From Nymphaea colorata (Eukaryota; Streptophyta; Magnoliopsida; Nymphaeales; Nymphaeaceae): a DNA stretch of 64,000 bases. Positions 54,113 to 64,000 of the stretch are shown piece after piece. The notes beneath the pieces were generated by a model that worked only from the letters and a program-made list of their open reading frames with translations, ran no database searches and had not been told where the DNA came from. The translations under genes and the position numbers were made by a program. Position 1 is the stretch's first letter. Every line of letters begins with the position of its first letter. The stretch lies in the NCBI RefSeq assembly GCF_008831285.2, contig NC_045147.1:3870001-3934000 (forward strand), given 5' to 3'.

Positions 54113-54909
54113 CTTGAATGATGACTCTAAAAGATAAAGATGGAATTAATGGAAAACATTGACTATGTTGACAAAGACAATATGAGGTAGATGTGCGGAA
54201 TGAGGTTGCAAATCATCACATAAGGTTTCACGCACATAAACATCTATCATGATTTTTTTTTTTTTTGTTTTTTTTTTTTTTAGAAAATTGGGTATAGGAA
54301 CCTAATTGAGATAATTTTATATCACGATAATCCGATATCAAGTTATGCTTATATACCTTACCCAAATGGCTTAGTACGAGCATAGATTCTTCCTTAGGCA
54401 ACTAAAGGTATAACTCATCAACTTCTTCTTGATCACTCGTCGATATACCATAAATTACCACTCATGGTACTAACGAGGGGGCGTTCCCGCCCAAGGTGTG
54501 GTCTAGTTGTAAGGCTTAGTCTTGTGCTACCGCCAAAGACCAAGTCCGGCAACATGATGACCGGGACAAATAGGTATGAGGAATTTTGAAATATAAGAAA
54601 TCATATAAAATGAGTTGTCTCTAATGCAATGTTGCCTAAGTTTAAAGATTAAAATAGAAGAGCAAACATGGTTTTCAAACAACTCCTAAATTGAGAAGGG
54701 TGGTATGTGATCATAGATATGTGTGAACATGATTGATCCTTCTCAATTAGTCTTATGTGCAAGAAAACAATCACAATCACAATCACCAAACAATACAATG
54801 AAATGCCAATGGGGTCGAGGCCAAAAGAGGGGACATGCTTTATCATTGGCAATGTATGAGATGTTCAAATTATTGAAAATGCATCAATTATAATCATAGC
54901 CAAACGATA
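54113..54909. other. Ogre 5' untranslated region
   Basis: Non-coding DNA between primer site and first ORF. Includes a poly-T run (plus strand, 54249-54282) and no recognised motif. Confidence 0.6.
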
Positions 54910-54933
54910 ACGGGTCCCATCACGGTCGCCATC
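54910..54933 (-). promoter_or_regulatory. Ogre primer-binding site
   Basis: Immediately after the 5' LTR the minus strand reads GATGGCGACCGTGATGGGAC. TGGCGAC(N)...GGGGAC-type sites occur in Tat/Ogre elements and are thought to use tRNA-Arg as primer; the exact tRNA match was not tested. Confidence 0.6.
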
Positions 54934-57699
54934 TGTTTGCATCCCAAAATTTTCATTGGTTTTGGAGTGCTCCAGAAAAATAAGGTTTTTGTTTTGAAAG
55001 AGGAAAGAAAGGGACTCGCCCGTCGGTACGAGGATCGACCGTTCCCGGCGCCTTTACCGGGGATAATCAACCCAAGGACTATGTTTATCATTGATGCATT
55101 TCGTTTTAACTAAAACATCTTTCTGATTCTATATGCGGTGTAGAAAATATTGAAAGTTTGGAGTTTCAAACTTTTGAAAGGGTTCTTGAAGAATTGCTTG
55201 AAAATGTGAAATGTTTTGAGGAAAAAGTGAAACTAGTAAATATCATTTGAAAAACTTGTGAAAACATTTTGAAATCACTTTAGTGTTCTCTTAAGACTTT
55301 AAGTAGGTTTGAGATTTTGCTCTAATTCGGTTACCACCTAGCTAGAGCTCCATCCCTTCTTGCTTAAGTTCCTTTAGAGAGGTGCTTGTGATCATAAGTG
55401 AAATAAAGTGGGTGAGAATGCATGAATGCATTTACCCTATATGATTGAAAAAAAGTAAAACATTCCTACCACAACATTCATCTAATATCATTCCTACCAC
55501 AACATACATCTAAGATTTCGTTGTTATAATTATTATATATAAGAAGGAAAAGTTTTTGAAAATGGATAGAGATTGTAGACCATCAAGCATGATTCCAATA
55601 TTGGGTCATTACTTGATTTGTGGTCTTATTGAAGTTGGTAAATAGAAAGTTCATGAGATGAGAATGTTAAGAAGAATACAAGAGATAAAACACTCTTATA
55701 AAAGGAAAGAGAGAGATATAGAGAAAGACATGCATACTTGTGTACATATCATCACATATAAAGAGAAAAAGATGTATTGATTCGAAGAGAAAGAGAGATT
55801 TTAGAGGAAAAGAAAAATATCATACGCATATATGGGTATGAGAAATGTTATAAGAGAAGATTTTTGTCTTGAAAAGAGGAATAAATATTTGAAAGAGAGG
55901 AGATGGAACACATATACATACGTATTCATGCACATATGAAAATTTAAAAAATAGAAAGTGAAAGCATAGAGAGAGAAAGATGGGGGTCATCATGTTAGCA
56001 TAAATGTATATAACATGTGTATACATCCATACCTTCACAAGATTAAAAAAAATCAAGGAACAACTTAAAATTACCAACTTCAAATTTAATGTGGGCCGGA
56101 GGGGAGCTTGGACTCATGCAAGAGTCTAAGCTAAGTCCCTAAGGCCATATTAGAAGGTTCTTTTTGAAAATGTTTTGGAAAATATGATTTATATAAGTAT
56201 AGAATGTTATTATTTAGTTTGTTGTAAGGGATATATTTCTTCCATCGTTGGGTATGAAAGAAAACAAGCAACATAACGAAGCACTCGTTAGGGTTCCTAA
56301 TGTGATGATTAAGAAAGAATCTAGCGCAAAATGTCATGAAAATGCATATTAACATGTACATTTTCGTGAGGGTTTATCCCGGGTTGGACAAGTCCCAACC
56401 TCAAAAATTAATATGAAAATAAAGAGTCCCCAAACCACACTCTCATTCCCGCCATACATTCACATGTAAGTAAAGAACCAAGCAATCATGCGTGCATAAT
56501 TTATAGATAACATTCAAGGAATGAAAGAAAGAAAGAGAATGATGGAAAAAGCAAAGTTCAATTAGGAGGGAAGACATGATGTAACTATGAATTTATATAC
56601 CACTTCATCTTCTCATGTTCCCGATGCACTAGAGTATATAGCCTCTTGACTCTAAAATAGAGATTGAGAGCTATCTCTTTTGGCCATGGAGAAATGAGGA
56701 AGAGAGGAAAATAAGAGGAAACAAAAAAAAAACAATAAGAATGTATTCATGAAAAGAAAGAACATGATTAAAATGAAAGATCATCTCATCTTTCCATGCT
56801 CCCGGTGCACTTTGAGTATAGCCTCTTATCTCTAAAAAGAGATTGAGAGCTACCTTTTTTAGCCGTGGGGAGATGAAGATGAGAAGAAAATATAGAAAGA
56901 GATACAATGTTATATTTAATAAAAGAGAAAACATGATTCAATCATGAAACGAAAGATCTTCTCATCTTTTCACACTCCCAATGCACTTGAGCATAGCCTC
57001 TTGTCTCTAAAAAGAGATTGAGGGCTATCTCCTTTGGTCATGGAAAGAGGAAGAAGAAAGAAAAAAAAAAAGAAAATAACAAGGACAAGACTATTGAAGA
57101 AATGAAATAACAATGACAACAAAAATATATTCATTAAGGAAAAGAATAACAACAACAAGAATATATTATTGAAGAGAAGAAAGAGCAATAAGATATTAAT
57201 ATAGAGAAAGAACAAGAACAACAAGAATACTTGAAAGAACATGATTTAATCATAAAATAAGATATCATCTCATCTTCTCATGCTCCCGGTGCATTTGAGT
57301 ATAGCTTCTTGTCTCTAAAAAGAGGTTGAGTGCTATCTCCTTTGGCCATGGGGAGATGAAGATGAGAAGAGAAAATGAAAACAACAACAACACTATGTTT
57401 AAGAGAAAGAAATAACATAATAATAAGAACATTAATGAAAAGAAAGAAGAAAGAAATGAGAGAGATGAAGATTACATACCTCTAATAGGAAATGACTTAA
57501 GGAAGATGAACACCTTCACTTGAAGATCTCCTTTTGAATGAAGCTCCAAAAGTGCTTGCTCTAAGTTGGAGAAGGAAATGAAAAGAGGAAGAGGGAGAGA
57601 GAGAGAGAGAGCTCAAGAGAAACTCTAAGTCTTCAAGTGAGAATACACTAGAGTTTCTTCCAAGGACCAATCTTGCCCAAGAGGGGGGATATGGGGGGG

Positions 57700-57708
57700 T
57701 ATTTATAG
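57700..57708 (-). promoter_or_regulatory. TATA box of the Ogre 5' LTR
   Basis: The minus strand reads CTATAAATA, followed by a C-rich stretch. A copy is at 45197-45205 in the 3' LTR. It is the likely promoter for the genomic RNA of the element. Confidence 0.6.
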
Positions 57709-57756
57709 AGGATTTTGGAGCCAAAACCCAAAATTTGAATTTTTTTGACCTAAAAA

Positions 57757-58105
57757 GACTAAAATCACCTTCCAAAAAGAGATTTTTTGGCCAAAAGGAA
57801 TGGCAAATGAGTCTTGTCCACCCAAAAAGACTAAAATCACCCTCTAAAAGAAGGTTTTTTGGTCAAAAGGAGGGGCAAATCGGTCTTGTTTACCAAAAAG
57901 ACTAAAATCACCATCTAAAAGAAGGTTTTTTGGTCAAAAGGAGGGGCAAATCGGTCTTGTTTAAAAAAAAAGACTAAAATCACCCTCTAAAAGAAGGTTT
58001 TTTGGTCAAAAGGAGGGGCAAATCGGTCTTGTTTGAAAAAGACTAAAATCACCCTCTAAAAGAAGGTTTTTTGGTCAAAAGGAGGTGCAAATCGGTCTTA
58101 AATGA
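57757..58105. repeat. 69-72 bp tandem array in the 5' LTR (five units)
   Basis: Same unit as in the 3' LTR, starting at 57757, 57829, 57900, 57972 and 58041. One unit fewer than in the 3' LTR, so the array has changed length since insertion. Confidence 0.95.
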
Positions 58106-58291
58106 TTGATTTGGATCTGAACTTGGGTTTTGGATCTAAAAGTAGTATTTTGGATTTAATTTGGATCTGAGAGTTCTATTTTGGATTTAATTTGGATCTG
58201 AGAGTAGTATTTTGGAAATCTTGTGCCTAAATTTGAATTTCGCACTTGGATAAAACATCATAGTCCTTTAAAAAAATTTGGGGTGATTACA

Positions 58292-59655
58292 GAGTTATAA
58301 ACATACTTCTTATGGAAGATTTGTTTAGGAATTTTGTCCCTTTAGAATCAATATTTCAGATGAACAAGTATTTCTCATATTGTCACTTCCAGAAGATCAG
58401 CTTATGTCGTTCTGAACCAACTTGTTTGCATACCTTTGCTTACCGTTTTAGAACTGAACCAACTAAAACGTTCTGATTGAAAGAAGATTGCTGAAATGCC
58501 CACTTCGTTCCTTTATTAGTTGTCTTTCCTTTGTTTTTGTTGAGAGGTCCTCATGAAACTCAAACTCACATAGAAAGAAACTGAGGAGAAGAACAGGGAA
58601 TAACAAGAACAAGTGAAATCATTAAAAACCTACATTTACATTCATACCTTACTACGCCAGTCAGTAGTTCTATTAAATTGATATTCAAAGTGTTTGCATA
58701 TATTTTCTTTCTGTTTTAGAACTGAACCAACTGAAACATTATGATTGAAAGAAAGGTTGCTGAAATGCCCATTCTGTTGTTTATTAGCTGCCTTTCTTTT
58801 GTTTTTGTTAATAGGTGTTGGCCTCATCAATACGTATAAAAAATGACTTTCAATGGGACAAAACATATTTCAATAGGATTTTTTACCTAAAGATTGCGTT
58901 TTGTGGTTTATTTTGTCAAAAAAATTGCCATAATATGAGTTTTACCTAGTACTGATTTCTACGATAGGATCAATATTGGTTAGTACTTCCATTTAAAAAT
59001 GCAAGCTTGTTTTTTTCTGCACTGTTTATAGTTTTAGTTAATGCCAAACATTCACATTAATTGCTACATTGTGGTCTACCAAGCGTGAAATTTAGCAAGA
59101 AATGTTTGTTACTCTCACTCTCAAACACTATTTAATGGAGAAGCAGAAATGTTCCAAATCAAAACATTTCATATGCTTCTCATATAAAATATGATGCAAC
59201 AAACAGTCGATCTCTACTTTTTGTTTTTTTTTTTTCTAGAAATTTACCAACTTGGTTAATTACCATCTCGACTAGTAAAAAAGTTACAGTTTTTTACATG
59301 CATAAGGTAAATGTTGACGATGTTACAATTCTTTGATGCAACAGAATAACAGATACAAGGCACATCTCTATGTGATATATACAAAAACCATGGGACAACA
59401 ATCAATTACAGTTTGTCAAATGCATCGGTAATAATTACATGTCCCTTGGTTCGAGCCTTCCCACCTCAGTTTATGAAGGAGAGCAAACAGAAATAAAAAA
59501 ACAAAATAAAAAAGGTACAAAATTTTTATCTCTTCACTAGTCAATTTTAAGAGATATGGTTTGTTGCATATGTGTTTTGTATGTGTTTGTAAGCATGCAG
59601 TCGGTCTAGCGTAAAACTTAATTGAGTCTAACAATGTGTTCAATATTAGCTTTAA
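58292..59655. other. Gene-free stretch with a duplicated segment
   Basis: No gene recognised. It contains a 125-bp diverged direct repeat (58424-58548 and 58692-58815; shared GTTTTAGAACTGAACCAACT and GCTGAAATGCCCA words). It ends with a (GA)n run at 59671-59689 just inside the LINE leader. Confidence 0.55.
58424..58815. repeat. Direct repeat, two ~125-bp copies 268 bp apart
   Basis: Copy 1 is 58424-58548 and copy 2 is 58692-58815, with roughly nine of ten bases alike by eye. Both end in CTTT(C/T)(C/T)TTTGTTTTTGTT. Confidence 0.85.
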
Positions 59656-59753
59656 TCAGGAGTCATGTTTGAGAGAGAGAGAGAGAGGAAAGGCAGTTTA
59701 GGGCTGGCTAGGGTTTTGCAGAGGGGGAGGGCCCTCCCCCGTCTAAGCAAAGG

Positions 59754-61454
59754 GTGGAGGAGGTGGATGATACATGCTTCAAAATTTTGAGGATGGAGGC
59801 AGCAAGCGATGTGCGAGATATTGGTGCACCGGTCATGGCATTCTCTCAAGTTGCAGATGGGCACTGCGGTGGTTTTCCTTCTTTGGCAGAAGCATCACAA
59901 ATGTTGAAGAGTAAACAGCAGGCTAGCCGTGAAAAGAGCGACGATGATGAGCAGAGGAACCCCCATTGTGCGAATGGGGCTGCTAAGGAGGCTCAAGCAA
60001 AAGAAATTCTTATCCAGGCAGACCAAGCTGTGACGAGAACATGGACGTCGTCAATGGAGAAATCCATAAAGAGGTATGTGACATCCCTTCCCAAGAAATC
60101 AAAGACATGGATGGTAGAAAGACATTGTTTATTTCAAATGCAGCCTATAAGGCTATAACTCACCCTTTCGATTTTGCTGCCATTGCCACTTTGCCTGGAG
60201 GGCTAGGAAAGGCTTGGCTTGATTACCCTTTCATATTTGAGACGCTCAAGTGTCAATGGATGCATCTTCCCTTAGTAAATTCACCATAGTCGGCAAAGGG
60301 AACTTCCTCATCAGAACCAACTCTGAACAAGAACTTTTGGAAATCTTGAGGCCTGGCACCTAGAAAGTTGGAGGATGCTTTCTCACGGCAAACAGATGGT
60401 TTCCAGGAATGGAGATGTGAGTAGCAGCATCATCCAAGGTGCGCATATGGATTAGGTTGCCAAACCTTCCTCTGTTCATGTGGAATGAGAGAACCCTTGT
60501 TGACATGCTATGGTGATGGATGTGTGACTTATAGGGATGGATCATTGTACTAAACGTATGGATAAACACAGTTTCACAAGAATCCTAGTGGAAGTTCCAC
60601 TAGGGTTGGTTCCAACGCCAAAAATCCCCCTTGCTTTTGAAGATGGAAAGAGGGTAATACAAGCCACGAAATATGAGGAGAGGGCGAAGTTTTGCTCTGT
60701 GTGTGGCTCAACCACCCACAATACAGTAGCATGCGTCTCTAGGAAGGAAGGAAACAACCAACATGATTGTGAAAAAGAAGGCTGCTCCACAGTTAAAGTG
60801 ATCGAAAGGCAAGGCAAAAGACACCAAACAATCACGCCCAACAACAAAGAAAACGAAAACAACTTCAATGTCCTTGAATCAGAGGTTATTGAAGCTTCAT
60901 CTGATGCATCTCCTATGGGACCACTACCTTCAACCCTTGCAACTCCTGAGACAACACATACACATCATGAGGCTCTGGTCGAAACTCACTACAGCTCTCC
61001 CCTTGCACTGGTAGTAGTTCGAGAGGAGGGAAATTTTCATTTTGGGACCCATGCTAACAATCCAAAAAACCAGATAGAACCTAACACTAAGGACACGATT
61101 GTCACCCCACCAACATTTGGAATCAAGGCCCAAGCAGACCTAGAGCTGACTTAAAAAGTAGTCTTCGCCTTTGCTGCACAAACCAAAAAGTCGAGGAAAA
61201 GGCGGTCTGGAGGTACTCACAAGCGAATTCTAAACAATGTGGATAACATTGTTTCTAAAAGGAGAGCTCAAGAAGAAGAACAGGATGAGGACGACATGGC
61301 AATAGATGTGCAGATGCCTAAGGCTGTCAACATCGCCCTACAAGAGGCGATGCCCAAGCTTGTAGATGTTGGCACAGACAAGGCCATGGCGATAGACCCT
61401 AGAGGAGGTGCACTCAAGCGAGATTGCCAGACAAACTGTGATGGAATTCAATAG
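59754..61454 (+). pseudogene. LINE ORF1 (nucleic-acid-binding protein), broken
   Basis: ATG at 59754 (MEEVDDTCFKIL). The first block is open to 60158, then the frame moves (60041-60289: HPFDFAAIATLPGGLGKAWL, FETLKCQWMHLP, a DUF4283-like region), with more breaks to 60537. The block 60537-61154 has PLGLVPTPKIPLAFEDGKR and the zinc knuckle FCSVCGSTTHNTVAC (60691-60735; C-x2-C-x4-H-x4-C) of plant LINE ORF1. After a TAA (61153) the frame continues with a basic stretch KKSRKRRSGGTHKR (about 61186-61230) to 61454. Confidence 0.8.
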
Positions 61455-61507
61455 GTGAAGGGGTGGGCAAGGAAATTTTGCTGCTGGGGCGGTCGAACCC
61501 AATGATC

Positions 61508-62266
61508 ATGAAAGTGTGTAGTTGGAACATAAGGGGACTGGTAGGTAGGAACTCAAATCGAGAACTTTGATTCACCCTCGCTAGGTATGACCTTGACATT
61601 TCATTCATTATCGACCCTAAACTATCTCTTGAAGGTGTTACAAAGCTGCAGTTTATGCTTCCAAAGTATAGTATTGTTTCCAATTTATCTCATGTTGATG
61701 GATGGGCTCAAATTTTAGTTATTTGGAACCAAGATGTCATTGATATGGTTCACGTCTCTCTATCTTCAGCATGGATATCATGCAATTTTGAAGACAGGAA
61801 CAATGGAAAACACTTCTTTGTGATTGGTGTTTATCTGGATACTAATTTCAAACATAGAAAATGGCAATTACTAGACCTACAACAAATAATCATTTCCTCA
61901 GAGGAGCCTTTGGTTTGCCTTGGAGACTTCAGTGGTGTAAGTGGTGCTATCGAGAAATCTGGTAACCCTCCTGCCCATTTGGCATGTATGGCCTTCGCGA
62001 ACTTTGTCAATAGTTGCAACTTAACTGAAATTTCTAACCCAGACATCAAGTATACATGGACTAATAATCGCATGGGCCCTGCGAATGTCATGAGTAAGAT
62101 CGACCATTGTTTCGTTACTCCTTGGGTGGATATCATGTTTAACTGCAACGAACTCATGATTCTCCCTCACACTTGCTTTGATCACAATCCCATTATTCTC
62201 AATGTTTATAATCACAGAATTAGGCTTTGTAGCAGGCCTGCTTTAGATTCTATACCTTTTGGATGA
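61508..62266 (+). pseudogene. LINE ORF2 apurinic-like endonuclease domain
   Basis: MKVCSWNIRGLVGRN at 61508 is the usual L1 ORF2 start. A stop follows at about 61568 (REL-stop), and the frame resumes to 62266. Visible catalytic words: WNIRGL, CLGDFSGV (GDFN in active copies), KYTWTNNR, MSKIDHCFV and CFDHNPI (S/CDHxP). This domain nicks target DNA to start insertion. The nonsense codon and the missing Asn/Glu positions make it inactive. Confidence 0.85.
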
Positions 62267-62328
62267 AAGAAACAGAATGTTAGAACATCATTAAAGACTG
62301 CTGGCAGGAGATTGACCATGGCTGTCCA

Positions 62329-64000
62329 TTGATCAGGATCCTAAAGAAAGTTGAGTTAGTCCAAACCAGTGTGTCTTCTTGGGCGAAGAGGTTTGGGAGA
62401 GGCTTTAAAAATGAGATCAATAAGCACAAAAATGCCATGTTGTGGGTGCAAATTGAGGCAGAGAATGGCAATCTGAATGCTATTCAGAAGGAAACTGAAT
62501 ATAGAGAGCAATTGAACTGTCTTCTTCTAATGGAAGAGCTCTGTTGGAGACAAAAGAGCATAATTAAGTGGCTTAAGGATGGAGATGCCAATCCCAAGTT
62601 TTTCCATGAGTTAGTCAAAAGTAGAAGGCGCAAAAATAAAATTAGTGCAATCACAGTGGATGGACAAAAACTTGAAGAGGAGGAAGACATCCGCAAGGCC
62701 TTTCAAGAGAACTTAAGCAACCAATTGAGTAGAGGCAATAAAACAGGGCAGTTGTCATACAAGATGCATGAATGGATGATAATCACAACAGCAAAGAATG
62801 TCAGCTTACTAGCCCCCATCTCTGAAGAGGAAATCATTTGGGTGATCAAGGGTGCAGATCCTGACTCTACTCCTAGCCCCGATTGATTCTCAAACAAGTT
62901 TTACATTCAGAATTGAGACATTGTTAAAGATGACATTCAATCTTATATTAGAAACTTTTTTTGTCCATGGTAAGTTGGTTCACGAGGCCAACGAAACACA
63001 TATTTTTGTCATTCCTAAGAGTCCAGGTGATCACAATATTGTGAATTTTAGGCCCATCTCACTTTGCAATAGCACCACCAAATTCTTAAGTCGTATCATG
63101 GTAAGAAGGATGAGACCTATATTATGTCGTATTATTAATGCTAACCAGAACTCCTTCTTAGCAGGGAGATGCATCCTAGGTCAATAACTAATCCACTCAA
63201 TGGAAGCAAGGAAGAACAAATCTCTTTGTCTAAAAATTGACTTCAGGAAAGCCTATGACAGAGTGTCATGGGAGTTCTTGGAGAATGTCATGCAAGAGTT
63301 GGGATTTGATCCTATCTGGATACAAAGAGTGATAACTTTAGTAAGAACTGTAAGTATGACAGTTGTGCTTAATGGTAAGGAGGGAAAAATTGGTTTCTCC
63401 CTCAAAGAGGATTAAGACAGGGTAACCCTGTCTCTATACCTATTCCTCATTGTTGTTGAGATGTTCATGAGAAGCCTAAGCATGTCATTCAGAATAAGCA
63501 AGTCAAAATCCCCACAATAGGTAAAGATAGGTCTGGCATCGACTCACTGTTTTATGTTGATGACTTGATCATGTTTTCAGCCTATCACGTGAAGTCTTTA
63601 AAGACAATCAAGGGAATCCTTCAAGAATTGGAAAATTGCTCAGGTCTCAAAGTAAACAAAGACAAAAGCACTATTATCAGGATCAACACCAGCTCGAATG
63701 AGCTTAGCAAGGCTGCTCGAAGTATGGAGTGGCAAGGTAGGCAACTCCCCTTCAAATATCTTTGGGTACCTCTTCAAAACAAATGGTTGGCAAAAAATCA
63801 ATGCTCTGGGATGTTGCTTAAAATTGAACAGAAATTGGGGAGCTAGAAACAAAAACTGTTGTCGTATGCAAGTAGACTATACTTAATCAAGTATCTATTG
63901 TCTACTATCCCATCTTATACAGGCATGGTATATCAACTGCCTCTTAAAATTTATGCAAAAAGTAGAAAGTCTGTGTGCTAACATAAACAAAGCTCACTTG
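62329..64000 (+). pseudogene. LINE ORF2 reverse transcriptase domain, partial
   Basis: 62329-62886 has the linker helices with WRQKSIIKWLKDGDANPKFF, a typical plant L1 word (W.QK.R..W...GD.NT.FFH). After a stop near 62883 and a shift: FVIPKSPGDHNIVNFRPISL (about 63007), GRCILGQ, SLCLKIDFRKAYDRVSWEFL (about 63220-63280), GLRQGNPVS (about 63410), the catalytic LFYVDDLIMFSA (63550-63590, Y-V-D-D intact), and LKVNKDKS then FKYLWVPL (GxPL region). Frames change at least four times; the last part runs off at 64000. Confidence 0.88.

Larger units (their letters stand above)
42424..58291 (-). mobile_element. Tat/Ogre-lineage Ty3/gypsy LTR retrotransposon (15.9 kb)
   Basis: Two 3.4-kb LTRs in direct orientation (42424-45849, 54934-58291) enclose 9.1 kb of minus-strand coding DNA. 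The order on the minus strand is 5' LTR, primer site, plant mobile domain ORF, gag, protease, RT, RNase H, second RNase H, integrase, 3'-UTR tandem array, polypurine tract, 3' LTR. The size, the extra ORF before gag and a second, archaeal-like RNase H are hallmarks of the Tat/Ogre clade. The LTRs differ only at scattered positions and in a few small indels, so the insertion is fairly recent. However, pol, gag and ORF1 already carry stops or shifts. The flanks are GGAGC (left) and GAGTT (right), not a clean 5-bp duplication. Confidence 0.93.
54934..58291 (-). repeat. 5' LTR of the Ogre element
   Basis: On the minus strand it begins TGTAATCACCCC and ends GGGATGCAAACA (TG...CA). A TATA box CTATAAATA (minus) lies at 57700-57708, just downstream of a 69-72 bp tandem array (five units, starts at 57757, 57829, 57900, 57972, 58041). 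Later in transcript order there are repeated 'ATAGCCTCTTG(T/A)CTCTAAA' blocks (56640, 56818, 56995, 57300) spaced about 180-300 bp apart. Open frames rich in Phe/Leu on the minus strand of 56671-57242 are composition artefacts. Confidence 0.95.
59660..64000 (+). mobile_element. L1-type LINE, plus strand, truncated by the window edge
   Basis: GC-rich leader (59700-59750), then ORF1 (59754-61454) and ORF2 (61508 onward) with endonuclease and RT, the plant L1 order. ORF2 runs past 64000, so the zinc-binding region, poly(A) tail and target duplication are outside the window. Both ORFs have frameshifts and stops. Confidence 0.88.

Overview
The window is nuclear DNA of a flowering plant, AT-rich and almost entirely transposon and virus debris. 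The evidence for a plant is a decayed auxin-receptor (TIR1/AFB-type) F-box gene, plant receptor-kinase exons (LRR-VIII-2-like and ERECTA-like), a Tat/Ogre LTR retrotransposon with a plant mobile domain ORF, plant L1-type LINEs, RICESLEEPER-type hAT transposases and an endogenous caulimovirid. The species cannot be named from this. No intact host gene is visible.

Layout. 1-2.65 kb: intergenic DNA with one exon-like fragment and an AFB/TIR1 pseudogene. 2.88-4.93 kb: GC-rich repeat DNA between two (TA)n tracts, carrying a PIF/Harbinger-like element (3735-4877, TTA duplications) with a perfect 33-bp hairpin. 5.3-7.5 kb: broken Ty1/copia 3' half. 7.5-11.9 kb: no gene. 11.888-15.768 kb: a well-delimited hAT element (8-bp target duplication) with a disabled transposase. 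15.93-17.64 kb: a second hAT transposase relic on the minus strand. 19.9 kb: the orphan end of a related hAT. 21.0-21.9 kb: LINE 3' fragment, minus strand.

22.88-36.65 kb is the most unusual part. A 4,384-bp hAT-type element (23379-27762) carries exon fragments of at least three unrelated host genes with introns: an LRR-VIII-2-like receptor kinase, a zeta-crystallin-like quinone oxidoreductase and ERECTA. It sits inside a larger inverted-repeat-ended unit (22879-27942). Directly next to that, long inverted arms (27946-28156 and 36500-36650) enclose a heavily rearranged caulimovirid pararetrovirus locus: RT, movement-protein, intergenic, RNase H and ORF2 segments in both orientations, with two tRNA-Met primer sites facing each other. 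The two movement-protein copies share the same stop and frameshifts, so both derive from an already defective copy.

38.8-39.9 kb: CACTA (DUF4216) relic, minus. 40.9-42.4 kb: Ty1/copia gag and pre-integrase relic, cut by a 15.9-kb Tat/Ogre element (42424-58291, minus strand) that has 3.4-kb LTRs, an extra 5' plant mobile domain ORF, gag, protease, RT with two RNase H regions, integrase, and a 3'-UTR tandem array. 58.3-59.65 kb: unassigned DNA with a 268-bp-spaced duplication. 59.66-64.0 kb: plus-strand L1-type LINE running off the window edge. All coding relics carry stops or frameshifts. The genes do not form a pathway: the window is layered insertions, with the Ogre element as the most recent large one.
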